From Chloroflexota bacterium (GTDB lineage: Bacteria; Chloroflexota; FW602-bin22; JACPRP01), in contig JACQUC010000207.1 of NCBI GenBank assembly GCA_016210495.1, positions 1-36,715 on the forward strand: DNA of 36,715 nt, written 5' to 3'. Position numbers and translations under genes: made by a program. This document shows positions 7,679 through 15,644 of this stretch, piece by piece. Within the stretch, counting starts at the first letter, position 1. Each line of letters begins with the position of its first letter. The notes beneath the pieces were generated by a model. That model did no database searches and had not been told where the DNA came from. It was given only the letters and a program-made list of their open reading frames with translations.

Positions 7679-8926
7679 TCAGGGCGCTATGACGAACTTC
7701 TTCTTGGCAACGTCGATGCGCGTCATCGCGTAGCTCTCGGTCCCCGGCCCCATATGATCGTTTGGCCCTCGCCTCATCATCCCGTTCAACCCCGTCACGG
7801 TAGTGTTCTCCAGATAGTCGCGCATCTTCGCCGCGTCGGGTCCTACAGCCTTCAGAGCGTCGACGATGTTCTGCAGGCCGTCGTACCCAGCGGCGGAAAA
7901 CCAGTCCATTTCCTCGCCGTACTTCTCTTTGTACTCTCAAGCGAACTCCGCCAGAGGCTTCTTGGCCGGGTCTGAGTCTGGCAATTCGCTCCATACGCTG
8001 GACTTGATGACCGGGCCATGGAGTACGGAGCCGGCCTCGCCCGCCGCGTCGATCAGGTCGAGGGTCGGCGCCGGAACCAGCAGGTAACCGGGCATCCCAA
8101 GCTGCTGGAAGTTCTTGGCCACGATGGCAACGTCTCTGCCCGTCGCGTAGTTCCAGATGGATTCGCTGCCCGCGGCCTTGAGCTTGGAGAGCTGCACCGT
8201 CATGTCCTTGTCGGTGACCAGATACTTTTCCGTCCCAACCAAAGTGATTCCCGTTTTCTTCAGCGCGGGCTCGGTCATGGGCATTGCCACCTCACCCATA
8301 ACGTCTCCCCTGGTGAGCATACCGATCTTCTTGATGCCCTTTTTCTGGGCCCACGCCAGCGCAACCTCGGCCACGACCAGCCCGGAAGACATGCTGCTGA
8401 AAGCATAGGGGTGTTTCGAGTTCAGGAGCATGGACCCCTGCTGGGCCACGTTGGGGATCTTCGCCTCGTTGACGATGGGCACAAGGGGTCCGGCCTGGGC
8501 GGTAGCGCTGGGACCGACGATAGCAATAACCTTGTCCTGCTGAATCAGTTTCTTGGCCAGCGCCACGACCTGCTCAGGCTTGGATTCGGGATCGTACATG
8601 ATGATCTCGAGAGGGTGGCCGTTGACGCCGCCGGCCTTGTTGATCTTCTCCGCCAGCAACTTCACACCCTTCGAGGCCACCACGTCGTAGGTGGCAAGGT
8701 TTCCGGTCTGGGAATACAACGCGCCGATCCTGTAGGGCTCGGCCTTCGCGGCGGGCTTTTCAGCCGGCGCGGCGGCCTTCTCAGCCGGTGGAGCGGCCTT
8801 ACTAGCGGGTGCAGCAGGTTTGGTTTGCGAAGGCGGTGCCTGGGTAGAGCATGCAGCGAACACTAGTGACATTGTGAGTGCAGCCGCCAGGATGAGTAAC
8901 ACTTTGGAGCGTCTTAGTTTTGCCAC
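7679..8926 (-). pseudogene. LIV-type substrate-binding lipoprotein interrupted by an in-frame TGA
   Basis: Periplasmic binding protein of the LivK/Peripla_BP_6 family. From the GTG at 8926 (GGAGGAG upstream) it begins with a lipoprotein signal: a basic N-terminus, a hydrophobic stretch and the lipobox 'VFAAC' with Cys26. A Pro/Ala/Lys linker to about residue 64 leads into the binding domain ('YRIGALYSQTGNLATYD'). After '...KKPLAEFA' the frame meets TGA at 7937-7939. It then continues in the same frame with 'EYKEKYGEEMDWFSAAGYDG' and a normal C-terminus ending at 7679. With the stop ignored the length is 414 residues, as expected for the family. So one nonsense change, or a base error, splits the gene. 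Other genes here use TGA as a normal stop, so reassignment is unlikely. Confidence 0.85.
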
Positions 8927-9167
8927 GGTCGTTCTCCTCCGATTCAGTCTTTGTCCAGGTCAACAACTGCTCGCCAATGGATCGACGGATACGGTTTTAG
9001 GCCCTTCGATACACAGGAACTGACCAGGAGCGCGTGCTTGCAAGAACCAGGTTTTGCCGCCGGCAACCACCTCCTTACCTCTCCACTGCACGACAGCGAC
9101 GTGGCATCAGCGCAACTTGCCCAGTGGGGGCGACGAATAATTAGCAGGATGGTAGGACGATAGCGGC

Positions 9168-9197
9168 ATTTTATCACAGAGACGTTCCAAATTGCAA
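9168..9197 (-). promoter_or_regulatory. Sigma-70-like promoter of the leftward transporter/methyltransferase operon
   Basis: On the minus strand TTGCAA (9192-9197) is followed after 18 bases by TAAAAT (9168-9173), preceded by TG. Transcription would start near 9161, leaving a leader of about 235 bases before the GTG at 8926. The site lies in the divergent control region shared with the FadR-type regulator gene. Confidence 0.5.
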
Positions 9198-9221
9198 TAG
9201 GTTTTCTTTGAAATGTCGAAA

Positions 9222-9247
9222 TCGTGCGAGAAATTGTTTTCGCACGA
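9222..9247. promoter_or_regulatory. Inverted repeat in the divergent control region, candidate operator
   Basis: TCGTGCGA (9222-9229) and TCGCACGA (9240-9247) are perfect eight-base arms around GAAATTGTTT. No T-run follows on either strand, so it is a poor terminator. It lies about 25 bases upstream of the minus-strand -35 box and about 90 bases upstream of the plus-strand promoter. A site for the adjacent FadR-type regulator is a reasonable inference. Confidence 0.45.
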
Positions 9248-9336
9248 AAAAAGCCGCGAAATGGCCTGCCGAAGGCCGAATATCGCATCAGGGCCAAGAG
9301 TATCGTCGGTCGCGCGCAGAATCGCTGTGCAACCTA

Positions 9337-9365
9337 TTGCATTTCCCCCAGCTCTGTGCTAGAAT
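9337..9365 (+). promoter_or_regulatory. Sigma-70-like promoter of the regulator and rightward cluster
   Basis: TTGCAT (9337-9342), a 17-base spacer and TAGAAT (9360-9365). The expected start near 9372 gives a leader of about 100 bases to the ATG at 9471. Confidence 0.6.
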
Positions 9366-9470
9366 GGCGCTACCATCCCATCATTCTCACGATGCTCGAT
9401 GCTGTTTACGTCAGGAGTTTCGCCGAGACAAATAGAGGGCGTGGCGAACGCGACCTTCGAAGGAGACAGT

Positions 9471-10196
9471 ATGGCCGTTGATAAGCTCTCCACCGTGGCA
9501 CGGGTGAGAAACAATCGTGTGTACGAGGGAGTCGTGACGCAGATTGAGCAACTGATTGCCGAGGGGCGGCTTTTGCCAGGCGACAAACTGCCGCCCGAGC
9601 GGGAGATCGCCGACCGGTTCGGCGTCGGCCGCAACTCGGTTCGGGAAGCCATCAGGAAACTGGAGCTATTAGGGCTCGTGGTATGCCGCCAGGGCGGCGG
9701 CACCTTTGTCACGGAGGCGACCATCGACAACGTGGCTGCCCCGCTCGTCTCCATTTTGGTCCACAATCCTGCGTTGTGCTCGGAGGTGCTGGACTTCCGC
9801 CGAGCCTTCGAGCCCCAGATAGCGGCTCTGGCGGCCCAGCGGGCAACGGAGCGGGATATCGCCAGAATCCAGGAGCTCACGGAAGACTTCGAGAAATACG
9901 TGCGTGCCCCCAGCGGCCCCACAACCATACAGATCGAAAACGACAGCCAGTTCCACTACGCCATTGCCTGTGCATCGCAGAACGGCCTGGTCGTTCGCGT
10001 CATGAGCGCCGTTATGGACCTGCTGGTGGAATCGCGCCGGCAGTTTTCACAGTCGGGCTACAGCCACAAAACCACCGCGGACTCGCACAGAGCCATTTTC
10101 GAGGCCATCAGTAAGCGAGATAGCTCGCGGGCCCGCAAGGCCATGGAAAGCCATTTGGAACAGTTGCGCAGGTACTTGTTGCTGGTCGAGAAATAG
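9471..10196 (+). CDS. FadR-subfamily GntR transcriptional regulator (FCD domain)
   Basis: 241 residues from the ATG at 9471, preceded by AAGGAGA at good spacing; the frame is open 72 bases further upstream but without similarity. Residues 15-80 form the GntR winged helix ('LPPEREIADRFGVGRNSVREAIRKLE', recognition part 45-66). Residues 100-235 form the all-helical FCD effector domain. The likely metal-ligand pattern is D158, H162, H206 and H228 ('NDSQFH', 'DSHRAI', 'ESHLEQL'). Such proteins bind operator dyads and release them on binding a small organic acid. The gene is first in the rightward arm, 33 bases before the molybdenum hydroxylase gene, and divergent from the transporter operon, so it probably controls both. 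The inducer is unknown. Confidence 0.93.
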   Translation: MAVDKLSTVARVRNNRVYEGVVTQIEQLIAEGRLLPGDKLPPEREIADRFGVGRNSVREAIRKLELLGLVVCRQGGGTFVTEATIDNVAAPLVSILVHNPALCSEVLDFRRAFEPQIAALAAQRATERDIARIQELTEDFEKYVRAPSGPTTIQIENDSQFHYAIACASQNGLVVRVMSAVMDLLVESRRQFSQSGYSHKTTADSHRAIFEAISKRDSSRARKAMESHLEQLRRYLLLVEK

Positions 10197-10229
10197 AATC
10201 TTGGCCGTTGGCCAGCGGGGAGGAGAACT

Positions 10230-12620
10230 GTGACGTCCGAGCTACGCGTGGTCGGCCGCCGAGTGCCGATGATCGACGCCACCGATAAGGCAACCGGCGA
10301 TGCTGGCTTCGTCAGCGACCTGAAGCTGCCGGGCCTGCTCTACGGCCGCATTCTGCGCAGCCCACTGGCCCACGCCAGAATCATTTCCGTCGACACCTCG
10401 CGTGCCGAGAGGCTGCCGGGGGTCAAGGCCGTGATCGCTGGCCGCGACGTACCTCATATGAAAGTCGGCGAGGTTATCCCCGACGAGCCCGTCCTGGCGG
10501 TTGACCGGGTGCGCTATGTAGGCGACCAGGTGGCCGCGGTCGCAGCCGTTTCAGAGGATGCCGCCGAGGAGGCGCTGGGGCTAATCGCGGTGCAGTACGA
10601 GGAGCTGCCGGTCGTGGACGACCCGCTCCAGGCGATGGAACCCGGTGCCCCCCTTTTGCACGAGGCGGTACAGAATATCGCCACCCGAATGGCCTTTGGT
10701 CGGGGGGACATCGCGCAAGGCTTCGAGGAGGCCAACGAGATCGTCGAGGAAAGCTTCGAGACCTCGCTGGTCCACCAGTGCTATCTCGAGCCGATGGGCT
10801 GCGTCGCCGACCACAGCCGGGACACGCTGAGCTGGTACCTGCCCGTGCACATTCCGTCGATCGCGCGCCTGACATACAGCAAGATCCTCGGCTTACCTCC
10901 GGAGGCAATACGTATCATCACACCCTACGTCGGCGGTGGATTCGGCGCCAAAATGGAGTACGCGCCGCATCTCATCTGCGCTTTGCTCTCTAGAAAAGCG
11001 GGTCGGCCGGTGCGAATGTTCAACTCGCGTGTCGAAGAGTTCATGGCCACCTTGCCACGACTGCCGATGTACATCACCCTGAAGCTGGGAGTGAAGCGCG
11101 ACGGGAGAATCACGGCGAAGAAGACCAAGATCATCGCCGACAACGGTGCCTACACCCACTACGCACCGGCCATCGTGTCGACGGCGGCGATGCGCGCAGA
11201 TAACCAGTTTCGCCTGGAGAACATCGAGACCGAGGCTTACCTGGTCTACACCAACAAGATGCCCACGAGCTGCTTCAGGGGATTCGGCAACCCGCAGATG
11301 ACGTTCGCGCTGGCTCAGGGCGTCGACATCGTCGCGGCACGATTGGGGCTCGATCCGATCGAGGTCTTGCTGGCCAACGCGGTCCACAAGGGCGACGTCA
11401 CGGCGCACGGCTGGTACATGGGAAGCTGCGGTCTGGAGGATTGCATTCGCCAGTCCGCGGAAGCGGCAGGGTGGCAGGCGAAGCGAGGCCAGTTTGGCGA
11501 AGGTGGTGAGCGCCAGATTGCGCAAACACCCGAGCCGCACCCCGCCCCAGGGCGGACAGCGGACGTCTCCCGCCCTGCGGGATCCCGCTCGGGACGCCCC
11601 TACGTTTCTGGACGGGGCAAGGCGCGCGGGATTGGCATCGCCACCTGCATCCACGTTTCCGGCAACCGGGGGTTCTTCAGAGCGTTCGAGGGGTCTGCGG
11701 CGTTCGTCCGCATCGGCGACGATGGCAAGGTGCAACTGTTCACGGGGGAGATCGATCTGGGGCAGGGCTCGCGCACGGTTTTCGCGCAGATGGCCGCCGA
11801 GGAGCTGGGCCTGTCGGTGCAAGACATAAAGGTGGCGATGCTCGACACCGACGTTAGCCCCTTTGGCATCGGAACCTTTGCCAGTCGCGCGACCACGCTC
11901 GGTGGAAAGGCTGTCATAGCCGCGGCCCGCGACGCGCGAGCCAAGCTGGGGAAGGTCGCCGCCGACCTGCTGGAGGCCAACCAGGGTGACCTGCAATTCA
12001 GGGACGGCAGGATCCTGGTGCAGGGCTCGCCGGAACGGGCGGTGCCGTTCCTCGACGTGGCCAGGAAGGCGGTATACGGCAACGCCGGCGGGCCGATCGT
12101 CGGCCAGGGCTCGTTCGTTCCGGACAACGTCGTCGTGCCGGATGCGCAAACGAAGTACGGCAACGTCTCTATCGCCCACCCCTTCGCCGCGCACATCGCC
12201 GAGGTAGAGGTAGACACCGAGACCGGCAGGGTCGAGGTGGTCAACTACGTCGCGGCGCACGATGTCGGCAAGACGATAAACCCGCTCGCCGCGGAAGGCC
12301 AATTGGAAGGGGGCATCGTCCAGGGCCTGGGCTATGCGCTGACGGAGGGAATCGCCGTCAAGAACGGCAAGGTCGCGAACCCGACGTTTGTGGACTACAA
12401 GCTGATGACATCGACTGACATCCCGCCGATCAAATGTATGTTCATCGAGAGCGACGATCCCGTCGGGCCTTACGGGGCCAAGTCACTGGGGGAGCCGACG
12501 GTAATTCCCGTCGCCGCCGCGATCGCCAACGCTATCTACAACGCGGTGGGGGTCAGGATCAAGACGCTGCCGATCACGGCGGAGAAAGTGCGCAGGGCCC
12601 TGTTGGAGAAAACGGGATAA
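10230..12620 (+). CDS. Xanthine dehydrogenase/aldehyde oxidase-family molybdenum hydroxylase, catalytic subunit
   Basis: 796 residues from the GTG at 10230 (GGGGAGGAG upstream). The order is an a/b hammerhead domain (about 15-125), then the two-part molybdopterin cytosine dinucleotide domain with 'YVGGGFGAKME' (233-243), 'CFRGFGNPQ' (348-356), 'GEIDLGQGSR' (506-515) and 'GAKSLGEP', whose Glu755 corresponds to the catalytic glutamate. Family members hydroxylate aromatic heterocycles, aldehydes, CO or hydroxybenzoyl-CoA-type substrates. The usual 2Fe-2S and FAD subunits are not in the window. Residues about 425-461 are an insertion encoded by a GC-rich repeat (11515-11610) between two conserved stretches ('AAGWQAKRG' and 'GKARGIGIATCIHVSGN'). 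The frame is kept, but folding may be affected. Confidence 0.9.
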   Translation: MTSELRVVGRRVPMIDATDKATGDAGFVSDLKLPGLLYGRILRSPLAHARIISVDTSRAERLPGVKAVIAGRDVPHMKVGEVIPDEPVLAVDRVRYVGDQVAAVAAVSEDAAEEALGLIAVQYEELPVVDDPLQAMEPGAPLLHEAVQNIATRMAFGRGDIAQGFEEANEIVEESFETSLVHQCYLEPMGCVADHSRDTLSWYLPVHIPSIARLTYSKILGLPPEAIRIITPYVGGGFGAKMEYAPHLICALLSRKAGRPVRMFNSRVEEFMATLPRLPMYITLKLGVKRDGRITAKKTKIIADNGAYTHYAPAIVSTAAMRADNQFRLENIETEAYLVYTNKMPTSCFRGFGNPQMTFALAQGVDIVAARLGLDPIEVLLANAVHKGDVTAHGWYMGSCGLEDCIRQSAEAAGWQAKRGQFGEGGERQIAQTPEPHPAPGRTADVSRPAGSRSGRPYVSGRGKARGIGIATCIHVSGNRGFFRAFEGSAAFVRIGDDGKVQLFTGEIDLGQGSRTVFAQMAAEELGLSVQDIKVAMLDTDVSPFGIGTFASRATTLGGKAVIAAARDARAKLGKVAADLLEANQGDLQFRDGRILVQGSPERAVPFLDVARKAVYGNAGGPIVGQGSFVPDNVVVPDAQTKYGNVSIAHPFAAHIAEVEVDTETGRVEVVNYVAAHDVGKTINPLAAEGQLEGGIVQGLGYALTEGIAVKNGKVANPTFVDYKLMTSTDIPPIKCMFIESDDPVGPYGAKSLGEPTVIPVAAAIANAIYNAVGVRIKTLPITAEKVRRALLEKTG
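11515..11610 (+). repeat. GC-rich repeat inserted in frame in the molybdenum hydroxylase gene
   Basis: About 95 bases that recur, inverted, at 19388-19481. The right half, from GACGTCTCCCGCC through CGCCCCTACGTTTCTG, is identical in the two copies; the left half differs at a few positions and one small indel. It contains the perfect palindrome GCGGGATCCCGC. Because the other copy is intergenic and the coding interruption falls between conserved protein blocks, this copy is the insertion. Confidence 0.85.
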
Positions 12621-12707
12621 ACGCGTTCCTACTCGTAGTGTGCTCGCACATCGCACTGGATTGTCGGATGTCACGGCCCATATTCTGCGTGAGGGAGGAA
12701 ACACAAA

Positions 12708-13709
12708 GTGTTGGCAAAGAGCATCGGTATCCTGCTGGCCCTCGGTACCCTGGTTGCGTTCAACGCCTGCGGACTCCCCGCGGGAGCGCCAAAGACGTTG
12801 ACGAAGCTCACGGTCGGCTACACGGCCGCCGCTGCCGCGCACGTGCCGACCTGGATGGCCAAAGATGCGGGCCTATTTGAAAAGTACGGATTGGACGTCG
12901 AAATCATCTACACGGCGGGAACCAAGGGCGCGGCATCGGTCGTCAGCGGGGACGCGCAGATTGTTGACGGAGCAGCCGAACACGTGGTGAGTGCTAATCT
13001 CGCCGGCGCCGACCTGGTGGTCGTGTCCTCTGCCTTCAAAGCATTGCAGCAGTACCTGTACACATCGAAAGAGATCAACAACGTACAGGATCTCAAGGGC
13101 AAGACCGTTGGGATTACCAGGTCGGGCACCGTCACAGACTTTGCGATGCGTTGGCACCTGCAACGGGCGGGCTTGGTGCCGCGTACGGACGTGGCCATTC
13201 TGGAGACGGGAGGCGGGGCAGAGAGCCTGGCAGCACTCCAGGCTGGTGTGATACAGGGAGCGTACCTCTCGCCTCCGATCACCGCCAGAGCAAGGAAACT
13301 CGGCTTCAAAGAGCTGACCAACATATACGCTGAAGGGCTCGACTACAGCTACTTTTCCAACCTGGTTCGAAAACCTTATCTGTCGGCGAATAAGGACGTT
13401 CTCCGAAACTACCTGAAGGCCTACGTCGAGGGGATCGCTCTCGTAAAGAAGGACAAGGCCAGGTCAAAGCAGGTGATCGGCCAGTACCTCAAGATGACCG
13501 ACGAGGAAGACCTGGAGGAAAGCTACAACCTGACGGGCGACGTGTTGGAGAAGGTTCCCTACACCAACCCCGCGGGCGTGAAGCTGATTCTTACCGAGCT
13601 GGCGAAGATGGATCCAAAGGCCCAGACGATGCGGCCGGAGGACGTCTACGACAACAGCCTTGTGAAGGAGCTGGACGACAGCGGCTTCATCAAGAAGCTG
13701 TACCAATAG
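12708..13709 (+). CDS. NMT1/SsuA-type substrate-binding lipoprotein (orphan)
   Basis: 333 residues from the GTG at 12708 (GAGGGAGG about ten bases upstream). The N-terminal hydrophobic signal ends in 'AFNAC' (Cys21), a rather loose lipobox. The binding fold starts 'LTVGYTAAAAAHVPTWMAKDAGLFEKYGLDVE' (residues about 32-63), typical of the NMT1/SsuA family that binds thiamine precursors, sulfonates, phthalates and similar solutes. The C-terminus 'KELDDSGFIKKLYQ' is shared with the lipoprotein at 15645, so the two are duplicates. No matching SsuB/SsuC ATPase or permease is nearby. It lies between the molybdenum hydroxylase and the FAD enzyme and probably delivers, or senses, their substrate. Confidence 0.88.
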   Translation: MLAKSIGILLALGTLVAFNACGLPAGAPKTLTKLTVGYTAAAAAHVPTWMAKDAGLFEKYGLDVEIIYTAGTKGAASVVSGDAQIVDGAAEHVVSANLAGADLVVVSSAFKALQQYLYTSKEINNVQDLKGKTVGITRSGTVTDFAMRWHLQRAGLVPRTDVAILETGGGAESLAALQAGVIQGAYLSPPITARARKLGFKELTNIYAEGLDYSYFSNLVRKPYLSANKDVLRNYLKAYVEGIALVKKDKARSKQVIGQYLKMTDEEDLEESYNLTGDVLEKVPYTNPAGVKLILTELAKMDPKAQTMRPEDVYDNSLVKELDDSGFIKKLYQ

Positions 13710-13739
13710 CCAGGAGGGTTCGTCGGAGGAAGCAGGCTG

Positions 13740-15467
13740 ATGGAAGGCTTCAACAACGTCGTACAGAGCGACGTCCTGGTGATCGGCGGTGGATTGGCAG
13801 GGTGTCTGGCCGCCATTGAGGCAAAAGAGGTGCTGGGCCAAGACGCCCGCGTGGTTATCGTTGACAAGAGCCGAATAGCCAAGAGCGGCCAGAGCACCTT
13901 TGCGGCAGGAATCTTCACCGTCTTCGATCCCGGCCAGGATGACCTGGACGTCTGGCTTAGGGAAATCATTGCCCGTGGCGAGTACCTGAGCGATCAGGCG
14001 TGGTGCAAGCAGATGTTCGAGCAAACCATGCCCATCGCTCAAGACATAGAGAAGTGGGCCGCCGGATACCGCAAGCTCGTCTTCGAGAAGGACGCCAACG
14101 GCAACTTCGTCCGCCGACGCTCGCGTGGCCACGTCAGCACCCGGAACAGCATGGTCAACGCGCTCTCCATGATGGCCGTTTTGCGCCGGAAGCTGGTCGC
14201 AAAGAAGGTCACCATCGTCGAGAGGGTCATGGTCACGGACCTGGTGCAGATGGATGGCAGCCCGGTGGGAGCAGTTGGATTCAACTACTGGAACGACGAC
14301 ACGTCCTTGTTTCACGCCAAGACGATGGTGCTGGCGGCTTCCGGCAGTGGCTTCAAATCCCTGTATATGGGGCACCAGAATCTCACGGGAGATCTTCAGG
14401 CAGCGGCTTTCGAGATAGGCGCCACCTTTCGCAACATGGAGCAGTTTTCCACCAATAGCACTTCCAGGTTTTACGACGTTCACGGACTGCAGATCTATGT
14501 GGGCATCGGTGGGAAGTTCCTCAATCGCCTGGGCGAGGAGTTCATGTGGAACTACCATCCGGAGCTGGGCAGTCGAGCTCCGCAGCAAGACCTTGCTCTG
14601 GCCATGTGCCGGGAGGTCGCGGAGGGCAGGGGGCCGATCTATCTGGATATGCGCAGCGCCAGCGCCGCCGATCGGCAGATGTGTCGCGGGGCATTGCCCG
14701 AGGCGTTTCGCCTATGGGACCGAGCGGGGATCGATCCTTTCGAGCAGCCGTTAGAGTGGGTTCCCAGCTTCGAGGGCACGTTGCAGGCGGGTGGAGGGTT
14801 ACACATCAACACGAGGTGCGAGACCAATCTTCCCCGGCTCTACGCCGCCGGTGATATCACCAGCCTTCCTCCCCACGGGACCTATTCCGTCGGCGGCATC
14901 AACCTGGCCTTCTCCAGCGTCTCAGGGCGTGTGGCAGGGCATAATGCCGCCGAGGAAGCGAAATCGGCGGCGCCCATCGATCCCGCGACCATCGGCAAGA
15001 AAGCCTACGAAGTCTTGCGCCGGTCATTTGCCCCTCTCACCAGGAGCGAACGTATGTCAACAGAGGAAGCGATTAAGATGCTCCAGCAGGCCATGATTCC
15101 AGTGAACTACGGTTATCTGAAATCGGCCGAGGGCATAGCAGACACACTTCAGCAGATTGAGAGGGTGCGGCAGGAGATCTTGCCCCAACTGGCCGCCACT
15201 TCGTCCCACGCGCTGGTCAAGGCCATCGAGGTACGGAGTATGGTCACGGTGGCCAGGGCGATGTTTACGGCGGCGCAGTTTCGGGAGGAGAGTCGCGGCT
15301 GGCACTTTCGCACGGATTTCCCCAGGACCGACAACGAGAAGTGGCTCAAGTGGGTGATGCTTAGCAAGGATGGCGAGAGTATCAGGATCACTACGCAACA
15401 GGTGGAGACTCCCTTTGCGGCTCCGGCGGAGCTTTACGTGATTCCGCCCGGAGTGAGGAGGACGTGA
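13740..15467 (+). CDS. FAD-dependent oxidoreductase, succinate dehydrogenase/AprA-like flavoprotein
   Basis: 575 residues from the ATG at 13740 (GGAGGA upstream). The dinucleotide motif is 'DVLVIGGGLAGCLAA' (11-25), and the family's 'AAGDI' FAD-contact region lies in the last third ('LYAAGDITSLPPHGTYSVGG'). The C-terminal helical domain has 'REESRGWHFRTDFP' (515-528), the signature of fumarate reductase, L-aspartate oxidase and adenylylsulfate reductase alpha chains. The H-P-T-G substrate motif of true succinate/fumarate enzymes is absent; the corresponding part reads 'MEQFSTNSTSRFYD'. So the substrate is probably not succinate. No Fe-S or membrane subunit adjoins it. It is 30 bases downstream of the binding lipoprotein and likely in the same transcript. 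Confidence 0.88.
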   Translation: MEGFNNVVQSDVLVIGGGLAGCLAAIEAKEVLGQDARVVIVDKSRIAKSGQSTFAAGIFTVFDPGQDDLDVWLREIIARGEYLSDQAWCKQMFEQTMPIAQDIEKWAAGYRKLVFEKDANGNFVRRRSRGHVSTRNSMVNALSMMAVLRRKLVAKKVTIVERVMVTDLVQMDGSPVGAVGFNYWNDDTSLFHAKTMVLAASGSGFKSLYMGHQNLTGDLQAAAFEIGATFRNMEQFSTNSTSRFYDVHGLQIYVGIGGKFLNRLGEEFMWNYHPELGSRAPQQDLALAMCREVAEGRGPIYLDMRSASAADRQMCRGALPEAFRLWDRAGIDPFEQPLEWVPSFEGTLQAGGGLHINTRCETNLPRLYAAGDITSLPPHGTYSVGGINLAFSSVSGRVAGHNAAEEAKSAAPIDPATIGKKAYEVLRRSFAPLTRSERMSTEEAIKMLQQAMIPVNYGYLKSAEGIADTLQQIERVRQEILPQLAATSSHALVKAIEVRSMVTVARAMFTAAQFREESRGWHFRTDFPRTDNEKWLKWVMLSKDGESIRITTQQVETPFAAPAELYVIPPGVRRT

Positions 15468-15532
15468 CCAGGCGGTTTGGAAAGGAATAGACTGCGAAGC
15501 GGACCGCCAAACTAGATGCATCCTGATCGTCT

Positions 15533-15570
15533 GGTAGGGGTCCGCCTAAGGCGGACGAACCGCCCCTACC
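15533..15570. repeat. Nested palindromic repeat
   Basis: Outer arms GGTAGGGG (15533-15540) and CCCCTACC (15563-15570) enclose TCCGCC-TAA-GGCGGA (15541-15555). The same core occurs at 3043-3061 and 34870-34884. It lies in the 177-base gap between the FAD enzyme and the next lipoprotein gene; nothing else was recognised in that gap except the ribosome binding site of the latter. Confidence 0.8.
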
Positions 15571-15644
15571 ATGGACACATCTTGTGTCGAACAATTCAGG
15601 TCCAGTTGTTGGCCTCGGAAACAAAAAAGAAGGAGGTTTTGGTG

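Noticed and set aside
7937..7939. TGA as selenocysteine or a reassigned codon
   Set aside because: Binding proteins of this class do not use selenocysteine, no SECIS-like hairpin was evident just downstream, and TGA ends several other genes here.
8944..9160. Cobalamin riboswitch in the leader of the corrinoid operon
   Set aside because: I looked for the B12 box and the conserved core and found no convincing match; only a small GCC/GGC hairpin is present.
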